This document shows, in pieces, positions 9,065 to 19,856 of a stretch of 64,000 nucleotides of DNA. The stretch covers positions 65,890 to 129,889 of the forward strand of contig NZ_JACSQI010000003.1 of the NCBI RefSeq assembly GCF_014836715.1, in the 5' to 3' direction. Origin of the DNA: Escherichia whittamii. Its GTDB lineage: Bacteria; Pseudomonadota; Gammaproteobacteria; Enterobacterales; Enterobacteriaceae. A program made the position numbers and the translations under genes. How positions within the stretch are numbered: the first letter of the stretch is position 1; each line of letters opens with the position of its first letter. Below the pieces are notes generated by a model. It ran no database searches. It saw only the letters and a list, made by a program, of their open reading frames with translations, and was not told the origin of the DNA.

Positions 9065-9958
9065 ATGCGATATTTTATCTTTCTTATGGCTTTCTTCTGT
9101 TCATCTGCGTTTGCCACGCAAATTCCAGTACCTGAAATACCCAAGTATGTGAATGACTTAACTGGCACATTGACGAACAACGAAGCAAACACCCTGACCA
9201 ACCAGATTAAAGCCCTTACGCAAAAAAGCCAGGCGCAACTGGTCGTGTTAGTGGTTGAAACAACAGGTGATGAAACCATTGAACAGTACGCAACGCGGGT
9301 ATTCGATAGCTGGAAACCGGGTGATAAAGACCGCGATGATGGCGTACTGCTGTTAGTCGCCTGGCAGGATCATACCGTGCGTATTGAAATCGGTTACGGG
9401 CTGGAAGGCGTTATTACAGATGCGCAGTCCGGGAAAATTATTCGCAACAGTATTATTCCGGCATTTAAAAATGGCGACCTGGCTGGCGGCTTGCAAAAGG
9501 GGATCAGCGATATTGAAAGTCGTCTGACGGGGAATGATTTAGCAACGATAACACCGACCGATCACCCTTTGCCCTTTAGCGGTTGGTGGGCTTTGTTGGC
9601 CTGGGCGATAGTACTGACCTTTATTTCCGCCAGGGGATATATCAAAACGCTGGGATTGATTTGCTTCGCAGCTGTTGTACTAGCCTTTGTTTTACCTATT
9701 GCCGGTTTCAGCGGAAGCTGGGGAGTGCTCGCAACATTACTCTGCTTCGCCACACCATTTCTGGTTGTCGCCATCGCCTTTACCCCTTTCGGCAGAAAAG
9801 TGCGTGATTCAATGCGTAATGCCAACCAGCCATCACGTCATACCAGAAGCAATTCTAACTACAGAGATTCGTCGTCATCATCCTCTTCTTTCGACAATGA
9901 CAATTTCAGCGGTGGCGGCGGTTCATCTGGTGGCGGTGGCGCTTCCGGGCGCTGGTAA
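9065..9958 (+). CDS. ygcG: TPM-domain membrane protein, paralog 1 (YgcG family)
   Basis: 297 residues: signal peptide (cleavage near FA-TQ), an exported TPM domain (about 25-160) with LTGTLTNNE, the acidic loop RDDGVLLLVAWQDHTVRIE and GYGLEG, then two or three hydrophobic segments (about 180-240), a Ser-rich stretch and a Gly-rich tail ending GGGGASGRW. This fits YgcG, an uncharacterised inner-membrane/periplasmic TPM protein. First of three tandem paralogs, all behind the LemA lipoprotein gene. Which of the three is the ortholog of K-12 ygcG cannot be decided here. Confidence 0.85.
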   Translation: MRYFIFLMAFFCSSAFATQIPVPEIPKYVNDLTGTLTNNEANTLTNQIKALTQKSQAQLVVLVVETTGDETIEQYATRVFDSWKPGDKDRDDGVLLLVAWQDHTVRIEIGYGLEGVITDAQSGKIIRNSIIPAFKNGDLAGGLQKGISDIESRLTGNDLATITPTDHPLPFSGWWALLAWAIVLTFISARGYIKTLGLICFAAVVLAFVLPIAGFSGSWGVLATLLCFATPFLVVAIAFTPFGRKVRDSMRNANQPSRHTRSNSNYRDSSSSSSSFDNDNFSGGGGSSGGGGASGRW

Positions 9959-9972
9959 CGAAAGGAATTGCT

Positions 9973-11121
9973 ATGCGTATTTTTATCCTGATTCTGGCGC
10001 TATTCGGTTTTCCTGTATTCGCTGAACAAGTGCCATATGTAACGGACTTGACCGGGACGTTAACGCCAGAGGAACAAACTGCTTTAACTCAACAATTACA
10101 GACTCTTGAGCAGCAAAACCACTTCCAGGTAGCAGTGTTGGTTGTGCCGACCACAGGGGGCAAAAACATTAAACTTGCAGCCTCGCAGAGCTACGGGGTA
10201 TATCACTGGAAACCCGCTGGAGAGAAGCGGTACGGCGAAGGTATCCTAATTCTCGTCGTTTGGCCGGAAGGGCAGTCGTCAATGAAGATTGGACATGGAC
10301 TGGAAGAAATGTTGCCACCGGAACAAGCTTCGCAAATTGTTCGTTACCGTATGCAATCAGGGTTTGAAAAAAACAATCTCTTTGCTGGATTAACGGGCGG
10401 AATTGAAAGCATCGCACAGTTTACCCATATCAAAGCGAACCTTAGCCCTTTGGATGCTTTAGCCAATCATCTGTTTGCTAATCCGCAACGTTCGCTGCCA
10501 TGTCTTGCCTGGACACTGCTGATGATCGTTGCCATCGTTGTCCTCTGGCGATTTGCCAGCCGCCCAGGGCGTGGCATATGGATGATATCGATGATTACCC
10601 CTATGGTCTGGTTTTTCTCCTTTCAGGACGATGTCATCATTCGGCGGGTATCGGTCGTTTGTTTTAGTTTATTGTTAGCAGCAACCTGCAAGCAGCGTCT
10701 CGCGGTAGTTTTTAATATGTGCCGCGTATTTCCTATGATGCTGGCCCCAAAAAATAAAAACGCTAAAGTGAAAAAACAAAAGAAGACTCCGCAGGTTCGT
10801 GAATCAGGACGAAATTCATTGTTTGTCGTGATGCTGATAATTATTGTGGGATGGTGCCTGGTGTTCGCCAGTAATAAAGATATTGCATTCATCTCAACAA
10901 TTATTGGGCTAATTGATCATTTTATCGGCCCAATAACCATTGCTGGCATCGTTCTGCTGATCATTGTGGCCAAATTTACTGGCAATCTTAAACTGGGGGC
11001 AGGAGAAAAAAGCAACAGGAAAACGGGGAATCGTAATGCTCATTCTCGCTCTTCGTCGAGAAATTCTTTCCGCGGTGGTGGTGGTTCTTCAGGAGGCGGC
11101 GGTTCATCCGGCCGTTGGTGA
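9973..11121 (+). CDS. TPM-domain membrane protein, paralog 2 (divergent)
   Basis: 382 residues. Signal peptide, then a TPM domain opening YVTDLTGTLTPEEQ, four or so hydrophobic segments, a Lys-rich cytoplasmic-looking stretch (PKNKNAKVKKQKKTP, around 255-270), and a tail GGGGSSGGGGSSGRW. It is the most diverged of the three copies: the acidic RDDG/RNDG element of its sisters is YGEG here and GYGLEG is GHGLEE, so a metal- or substrate-binding role of that site may be lost. Extra membrane segments make it about 85 residues longer. The ribosome binding site AAAGGAA precedes the ATG at 9973, 14 bases after paralog 1. Confidence 0.82.
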   Translation: MRIFILILALFGFPVFAEQVPYVTDLTGTLTPEEQTALTQQLQTLEQQNHFQVAVLVVPTTGGKNIKLAASQSYGVYHWKPAGEKRYGEGILILVVWPEGQSSMKIGHGLEEMLPPEQASQIVRYRMQSGFEKNNLFAGLTGGIESIAQFTHIKANLSPLDALANHLFANPQRSLPCLAWTLLMIVAIVVLWRFASRPGRGIWMISMITPMVWFFSFQDDVIIRRVSVVCFSLLLAATCKQRLAVVFNMCRVFPMMLAPKNKNAKVKKQKKTPQVRESGRNSLFVVMLIIIVGWCLVFASNKDIAFISTIIGLIDHFIGPITIAGIVLLIIVAKFTGNLKLGAGEKSNRKTGNRNAHSRSSSRNSFRGGGGSSGGGGSSGRW

Positions 11122-11126
11122 TCGTA

Positions 11127-12020
11127 ATGCGCTTAATCTTTATTCTACTTGCTTTGTGGAGCCTTCCCGGGCTTGCCCAGCAAATTGCTGTGCCGGAGCT
11201 GCGCCAACAGGTGACCGATATTACTGGTACGTTAAGCACGTCTGAACAGCAATCGCTAACACAGCAGCTGCAGGATATTACACAGAAAACACGGGCGCAG
11301 GTCGCTGTATTAATAGTGCCATCCACCGAAGATGATACCATTGAACAGTATGCAACGCGCGTTTTTGATAGCTGGAAGTTGGGCGATGCACAGCGTAACG
11401 ATGGTATTTTACTCCTGGTCGCCTGGGAAGATCATACTGTTCGTATTGAAGTGGGCTACGGGCTGGAGGGCGTTGTTACTGACCTACAAGCTGCGAAGAT
11501 TATCAGTGATATATTGATCCCCGCGTTCAAAAACAATGATCTTATGGGAGGGTTAACACTGGCCAGCGAAAATATCGGCGCGCTTCTGTCGAACGGAGAA
11601 TTACCGGAAGGCAGGGGAAATCATTACAGTATCAAAACACCAATTCCATTATCGGTCGCTGTAATTATTTTACTGGCTGTACTTTCGTATTTTATTATTT
11701 TTACCGAACCATCAAATTTACCGTGGATTGCACTCACCGGCGCAATTTATGGGATGGTATTCCTCTATGTTGCAGAGCCAGGGCCATGGACATTTTTAAT
11801 CGTTGCCTGCGGTATGTTAACGCCTTTTGCGATCGTACCACTGCTTATCTTCTGGCTTCTGGTGAATAAAAAGTTACGCGCCAAATACAAGAAACTCGGT
11901 AAAGAAAGAGCTTCAAGAAAAGGTTCTTCTTCATCCTCTTCCGGTGGAGGCTCAAGTGGCGGCGGATTTAGCGGCGGTGGCGGTTCTTCTGGCGGGGGCG
12001 GCGCGTCCGGTCGCTGGTAG
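11127..12020 (+). CDS. TPM-domain membrane protein, paralog 3
   Basis: 297 residues from the ATG at 11127, the same length as paralog 1. The frame could also open at TTG 11115 or GTG 11118, but these overlap the end of paralog 2 and the ATG yields a compact signal peptide (MRLIFILLALWSLPGLAQQ). The TPM domain keeps RNDGILLLVAWEDHTVRIE and GYGLEG. Two to three hydrophobic segments follow, then a Ser/Gly tail ending GGGGASGRW as in paralog 1. Translation is probably coupled to paralog 2, whose stop is five bases upstream. It ends at a terminator shared with eno. Confidence 0.83.
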   Translation: MRLIFILLALWSLPGLAQQIAVPELRQQVTDITGTLSTSEQQSLTQQLQDITQKTRAQVAVLIVPSTEDDTIEQYATRVFDSWKLGDAQRNDGILLLVAWEDHTVRIEVGYGLEGVVTDLQAAKIISDILIPAFKNNDLMGGLTLASENIGALLSNGELPEGRGNHYSIKTPIPLSVAVIILLAVLSYFIIFTEPSNLPWIALTGAIYGMVFLYVAEPGPWTFLIVACGMLTPFAIVPLLIFWLLVNKKLRAKYKKLGKERASRKGSSSSSSGGGSSGGGFSGGGGSSGGGGASGRW

Positions 12021-12030
12021 CTCAACCATA

Positions 12031-12060
12031 AAAAATGCCAGCCCGAAGGCTGGCATTTTT
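12031..12060. terminator. Bidirectional terminator between TPM paralog 3 and eno
   Basis: AAAAATGCCAGCC, a GAAG-type loop and GGCTGGCATTTTT form a perfect stem with A and T runs on both flanks, so it can stop transcripts from either convergent gene. Confidence 0.9.
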
Positions 12061-12079
12061 AAATCAGATAAAGTCAGAC

Positions 12080-13393
<1,314 letters not shown>

Positions 13394-13422
13394 TCACTAG
13401 TTAAACTGAAACTCCAGACAAA

Positions 13423-13446
13423 CAACGCGTACCCAGGGTACGCGTT
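13423..13446. other. Hairpin between pyrG and eno
   Basis: AACGCGTACCC and GGGTACGCGTT form an 11-bp stem with a two-base loop in the pyrG-eno gap. There is no U-run, so it is more likely a processing or stabilising element than a terminator. Confidence 0.5.
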
Positions 13447-13465
13447 GCCGTTCTAACTTTTTTAC

Positions 13466-15118
<1,653 letters not shown>

Positions 15119-15239
15119 TTAGGTTGAAAAGACGATGGAATAACCAGGACGGGAAAGCAGTATACCCGAACATGACCTGTGCCACAAACTTTCATTATCC
15201 CTCCTCTTCGCCAGCGCACAATTGAAATCAGGAGTGAGA

Positions 15240-15303
15240 AAATAGCCCCTTTGGGGTAAATGTTTTTGACGCAAATCAAGCGCTTGTCATTTAAAAAATG
15301 ACA
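15240..15303 (-). terminator. Probable mazG terminator region
   Basis: On the minus strand, ACCCC-AAA-GGGG followed by CUAUUUU (15240-15257) makes a short hairpin with a U-rich tail, and a second palindrome, TGTCATTT...AAATGACA (15284-15303), precedes it. The pyrG promoter must lie between here and 15104. I see no clear consensus hexamers. Confidence 0.45.
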
Positions 15304-15330
15304 CAAAAGGCGCTTGACCGCGTAAATTCC

Positions 15331-16122
15331 TTAGAGATCAATTTCCTGTCGTTTTACCTGCTGCCAGACTTCTTCCATTGTTTCGAGATCAACGCCTGTC
15401 ATTTCCAGGCCTCGCGCGGCAACAATCCTTTCCACTTCGCGAAAACGACGCTCGAATTTTTCGTTCGCTTTTTGCAATGCGATTTCTGCTTTCGTCCCTA
15501 AATGGCGAGCCAGATTAACCGTTGCAAACAGCAGATCGCCCATTTCCTCCTCCAGTTTAGCCTGGTCGACAACAGCCTGCCGCGCCTCGTACATCACCTC
15601 GTCGATCTCTTCGTAGACTTTATCGACCACCGGGCCAAGTGTCGTCCAGTCGAAGCCAACGTTGGCGCAACGTTTCTGGATTTTTTGTGCACGCATTAAG
15701 GCTGGTAAACTGCGAGGAATGTCGTCCAGTGCCGAATGCTGCGCTTTCTGTGCGCGTTCTTCGGTTTTAATCTGCTCCCAACGGGCGAGAACTTCACTGC
15801 TATTATCGGCAGAACTGTCAGCAAAAACATGCGGATGGCGGCGTTCTAGCTTATCGCTAATCGCGGCGCAGATATCATTAAAATCAAAGCGCCCTTCTTC
15901 CTGGGCCATTTGCGCGTAAAACACCACCTGGAACAGCAGATCGCCGAGCTCACCGCGCAGATCGTCAAAATCTTCGCGTGCGATGGCATCCAGCACTTCG
16001 TAGGTTTCTTCAAGGGTATAAGGTGCAATAGAGGCGAATGTCTGCTCTTTATCCCACGGGCAGCCGTTTTCCGGATCGCGCAGGCGCTGCATAATAGTGA
16101 GCAAACGGTCGATTTGATTCAT
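15331..16122 (-). CDS. mazG: Nucleoside triphosphate pyrophosphohydrolase MazG
   Basis: 263 residues. Hydrolyses NTPs to NMPs and is linked to ppGpp level and survival in starvation. Two tandem MazG domains show the EExxD helices: RGELGDLLFQVVFYAQ in the first half and EEEMGDLLFATVNLARHLG in the second. In K-12 it is downstream of relA-mazE-mazF. Here only 94 bases separate it from relA, and they hold no mazEF. Confidence 0.96.
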   Translation of the reverse strand: MNQIDRLLTIMQRLRDPENGCPWDKEQTFASIAPYTLEETYEVLDAIAREDFDDLRGELGDLLFQVVFYAQMAQEEGRFDFNDICAAISDKLERRHPHVFADSSADNSSEVLARWEQIKTEERAQKAQHSALDDIPRSLPALMRAQKIQKRCANVGFDWTTLGPVVDKVYEEIDEVMYEARQAVVDQAKLEEEMGDLLFATVNLARHLGTKAEIALQKANEKFERRFREVERIVAARGLEMTGVDLETMEEVWQQVKRQEIDL

Positions 16123-16179
16123 TGGAATGTCCTGAAAATTGCGGGTCTGTCAGGTGTAACACCCTCGAGCAAAGATATC

Positions 16180-16207
16180 GCCGGATGCGGCTGACGCCGT
16201 ATCCGGC
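16180..16207. repeat. REP element between relA and mazG
   Basis: GCCGGATGCGGC...GCCGTATCCGGC forms the imperfect hairpin of enterobacterial REP elements. It occupies the gap where K-12 has mazEF. Confidence 0.8.
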
Positions 16208-16216
16208 TACGTAAGA

Positions 16217-18451
16217 TTAATTCCCGTGCAGTCGACGCGCGTCGATAACATCCGGCACCTGATTGAGTTTACCCAGCACGCGTCCCAGCACCTGCAGGTT
16301 ATAAATCTCAATGGTCATGTCGATAGTTGCCAATTGCTGTTTGGTATCGCTACGGCTGGCAACGCCAAGCACGTTCACCTTCTCATTGGCGAGAATTGTA
16401 GTGATATCACGCAACAACCCACTACGATCATTCGCCAACACGCGAACCACCAGCGAATATCCGGCGGAGTAGCTCTCGCCCCATACGGCGTCAACAATGC
16501 GTTCTGGCGCATGGGAGCGCAGTTCCACCAGTTGTTCACAATCGGCGCGGTGCACAGAAATACCGCGTCCCTGGGTAATGAAGCCAACAATCTCATCACC
16601 CGGAATCGGCTGGCAGCAGCGCGCGATGTGGTGCATCAAGTTGCCGACGCCTTCAACCACTACGCGACCGTTATCTTTACTGCGGTTTTGCGGCGTGTAA
16701 CTTTTTTGCTGAAGCTGCTTCAGCGCGGCAGCATCCTGCTCTTCCGCGCTCGGCTTATTAAATTGCGATTGCAGGAAATTCACCATCTGATTGAGCCGGA
16801 TATCCCCGCCCCCAATCGCCGCCAGCAACTCGTCGACATCATTGAAGTTGTAACGCGGCAGCAGGTGTTTTTCTGCTTCCTTCAGGCTGATCCCCAGATG
16901 TTCCAGTTCGTCGTCAAGGATTTGTCGTCCAGCCAGAATGTTTTTGTCACGATCCTGTTTACGGAACCAGGCGTGAATTTTCGAACGCCCACGGCTGGTT
17001 GTGACATAGCCCAGGTTTGGGTTTAACCAGTCACGGCTGGGGTTAGGCTGTTTCTGGGTGATAATTTCAATCTGGTCACCCATCTGCAACTGGTAAGTGA
17101 ACGGCACGATACGCCCGCCAATCTTGGCGCCAATGCAGCGGTGCCCGACATCGCTGTGGATGTGATAAGCGAAATCCAGCGGCGTTGATCCCGCTGGCAA
17201 ATCAACGACATCACCTTTCGGCGTAAAGACGTACACCCGGTCGTCAAAGACCTGGCTGCGGACTTCGTCGAGCATTTCGCCGGAGTCGGCCATCTCTTCC
17301 TGCCACGCAATCAGTTTACGCAGCCAGGCAATCCGGTCTTCGTGTCCCGAACGCGCCCCGCCAGCAGCCGCACCTTCTTTGTATTTCCAGTGCGCAGCAA
17401 CGCCCAGCTCTGCATCTTCATGCATCTGTTTGGTGCGGATTTGGATCTCAACGGTTTTGCCACCCGGCCCCAGTACCACAGTATGAATAGACTGATAGCC
17501 GTTTGGTTTCGGGTTTGCGACGTAATCATCAAACTCATCCGGCAAGTGACGATAGTGAGTGTGCACTATCCCCAGCGCGGCGTAGCAGTCCTGTAAACGC
17601 TCGGCAACAATACGTACTGCGCGGACATCAAACAGTTCGTCAAAGGCGAGATTTTTTTTCTGCATTTTGCGCCAGATGCTGTAGATGTGTTTTGGGCGTC
17701 CATACACCTCAGCTTTAACGCCTTCAGCTTTCATCTCTGCACGCAGATGACCAACAAACTCTTCAATGTAGTGTTCACGATCGAGACGGCGCTCATGCAG
17801 CAGTTTGGCGATGCGCTTGTATTCGGTCGGGTGGAGATAACGGAAGCAGTAATCTTCCAGTTCCCATTTCAGTTGCCCAATCCCAAGACGGTTTGCCAGC
17901 GGCGCGTAGATATTGGTGCACTCTTTTGCTGCAAGTACGCGTTCATCTTCCGGCGCGTCTTTTACTTCGCGCAGATGGGCAATTCGCTCCGCCAGTTTGA
18001 TGACCACGCAACGGAAATCATCGACCATCGCCAGCAACATCCGGCGAACATTATCGACCTGTTCGGAGGAAACAGAATCAGTGTGCGTAGCTTTTAGCTG
18101 GCGGATTGCCGCCATATCGCGCACACCGTGAATAAGATTAACGACCGACTTACCGACGCTCTCGCGCAGTACATCTTCGCTGACTACATTGGCATCAGCC
18201 AGAGGGAACAGCAGCGCCGCTCGCAGCGTGTCTATGTCCATACTTAATGTCGAGAGAATCTCCACCATCTCGACACCACGCCACAACAGCAAACTGGCAT
18301 CCGGATGCCCCTGCGTCTGCTGCAGACAATACGCCCAGGTTTCGGCTAAGCACTCACACGACTTCTGGCTGGCAATCCCCAGACTTGCGATCCATTTGTC
18401 CGGATCAAATTCACCAGCCTTATTGATATGTGCACTTCTTACCGCAACCAT
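16217..18451 (-). CDS. relA: GTP pyrophosphokinase RelA
   Basis: 744 residues. Ribosome-associated (p)ppGpp synthetase that senses uncharged tRNA. The N-terminal HD region is degenerate, as normal for RelA. The synthetase domain has GRPKHIYSIWRKMQKK and FDELFDVRAVRIV around 240-275. TGS follows at about 405-465 (VYVFTPKGDVVDLPAGST), then the helical/Cys region with HHIARCCQPIPGDE and a C-terminal ACT domain (LLRDITTILANEKVNVL). Between rlmD (47-base gap) and mazG. Full length. Confidence 0.98.
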   Translation of the reverse strand: MVAVRSAHINKAGEFDPDKWIASLGIASQKSCECLAETWAYCLQQTQGHPDASLLLWRGVEMVEILSTLSMDIDTLRAALLFPLADANVVSEDVLRESVGKSVVNLIHGVRDMAAIRQLKATHTDSVSSEQVDNVRRMLLAMVDDFRCVVIKLAERIAHLREVKDAPEDERVLAAKECTNIYAPLANRLGIGQLKWELEDYCFRYLHPTEYKRIAKLLHERRLDREHYIEEFVGHLRAEMKAEGVKAEVYGRPKHIYSIWRKMQKKNLAFDELFDVRAVRIVAERLQDCYAALGIVHTHYRHLPDEFDDYVANPKPNGYQSIHTVVLGPGGKTVEIQIRTKQMHEDAELGVAAHWKYKEGAAAGGARSGHEDRIAWLRKLIAWQEEMADSGEMLDEVRSQVFDDRVYVFTPKGDVVDLPAGSTPLDFAYHIHSDVGHRCIGAKIGGRIVPFTYQLQMGDQIEIITQKQPNPSRDWLNPNLGYVTTSRGRSKIHAWFRKQDRDKNILAGRQILDDELEHLGISLKEAEKHLLPRYNFNDVDELLAAIGGGDIRLNQMVNFLQSQFNKPSAEEQDAAALKQLQQKSYTPQNRSKDNGRVVVEGVGNLMHHIARCCQPIPGDEIVGFITQGRGISVHRADCEQLVELRSHAPERIVDAVWGESYSAGYSLVVRVLANDRSGLLRDITTILANEKVNVLGVASRSDTKQQLATIDMTIEIYNLQVLGRVLGKLNQVPDVIDARRLHGN

Positions 18452-18498
18452 TGTCCTCTCCTTTAGGGACCTGACCTGCCGAAATCAGCAAATCGGAA

Positions 18499-19800
18499 CT
18501 ATTTAACGCGCGAAAAAAGCACCATCGACTCCAGATGCCCCGTGTGTGGGAACATATCCAGCATCGCCAGTCGCGCAATGGTATATCCTGCTTTTAATAA
18601 CGCCTCGCTATCCCGAGCCAGCGTCGCAGGGTTACAGGATACATAAACTATACGAATGGGTTCCAGTTTTATAATTTGCTGCATGACGCCAGCAGCCCCT
18701 GCTCGCGCTGGATCCAGTAACACTTTGTCAAAGCCGTTTTTAGCCCACGGCTGCTTTGTGACATCATCTTCAAGATTTTCATGATAAAACGTCACATTTT
18801 GTAAACCATTAAGTCGCGCATTTTCCTGACCTTTTTCCACCAGCGCCGCAACACCTTCTACACCCACCACGCTAGCCGCTCGTGTCGCTAATGGCAGTGT
18901 AAAGTTACCCATGCCACAGAACAGATCCAGCACGCGATCGTCAGGTTGCACGTCCAGCCATTCCAACGCACGCGCTACCATTTTCTGGTTCACGCCAGCG
19001 TTGACCTGAATAAAATCACGCGGGCTAAAAGTTAAACGCAACCCGTTTGAATCATACCAGGGCATCTCGCCAGAGACGGTTTCGAGTATCTCACTATCAG
19101 GGGCGAGAAACAGATCCAGGCCTTCAGAATGCGAAAAGCGTTCCAGTTTTTCACGATCTGCCGAACTTAGCGGTGCGGTATGGCGTAAAATCATCAGCGT
19201 GCCGCTGGTTGCCTGCACCAGTTCAACGTGGCCAAGATGGCGCATGGCTTGTAAGCTGGTCAGGCATGCCCTGACCTTGGGCAGCAATGCTTCAAGTTGG
19301 GGCACTAAAATAGGGCATTGCTTAACATCGACAATGTCACTGGAACCCGCTTTGCGAAATCCCATCTGTAATTGTTGTGTTTTCGGCTGATAGTTCAGGC
19401 TTAAGCGCGCGCGACGGCGATAGCCCCAGGGAACATCGGCGATCACTTCAGAGACGTCGTGTTTCATTAGCCGGGCGAGTGCCGCACTTTTGCTTCGCTG
19501 CTGGAGTTCGATGCTGGCGTGTTGTTGCTGGCAGCCACCGCATACGCCAAAATGAGGGCAGCGTGGCGTTTCGCGTTCAGGGCTATCGCTTAATCGGCGT
19601 ACGACTTTAGCGCGAGCATACTGTTTTTTATCTTCAGTAACAGTCACTTCCGCGTTTTCCTGCGGCAATAATCCAGGAATAAATAACGCTTTGCCGTTAT
19701 GTCGCGCCACGCCCTGACCAAAAGAGTCGAGGTCATTGACTGAAACGGTTATGATCTGACGCGTCGTCGTGCGTCGTTTTGCAGAGTAGAATTGCGCCAT
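18499..19800 (-). CDS. rlmD: 23S rRNA (uracil-1939-C5)-methyltransferase RlmD
   Basis: 433 residues. Transfers a methyl group from SAM to U1939 of 23S rRNA. N-terminal TRAM domain, then an iron-sulfur motif with Cys in [15 protein letters not shown] (about 81-95), the SAM site [14 protein letters not shown], and the catalytic [12 protein letters not shown] near the C-terminus. Divergent from barA and followed by relA; relA promoter activity is known to lie partly within this gene in K-12. Confidence 0.97.
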   Translation of the reverse strand: MAQFYSAKRRTTTRQIITVSVNDLDSFGQGVARHNGKALFIPGLLPQENAEVTVTEDKKQYARAKVVRRLSDSPERETPRCPHFGVCGGCQQQHASIELQQRSKSAALARLMKHDVSEVIADVPWGYRRRARLSLNYQPKTQQLQMGFRKAGSSDIVDVKQCPILVPQLEALLPKVRACLTSLQAMRHLGHVELVQATSGTLMILRHTAPLSSADREKLERFSHSEGLDLFLAPDSEILETVSGEMPWYDSNGLRLTFSPRDFIQVNAGVNQKMVARALEWLDVQPDDRVLDLFCGMGNFTLPLATRAASVVGVEGVAALVEKGQENARLNGLQNVTFYHENLEDDVTKQPWAKNGFDKVLLDPARAGAAGVMQQIIKLEPIRIVYVSCNPATLARDSEALLKAGYTIARLAMLDMFPHTGHLESMVLFSRVK

Positions 19801-19856
19801 TGGCGAGACTTTCTCAATTTAACAGTGTGACCTTAATTGTCCCATAACGGAACTCC

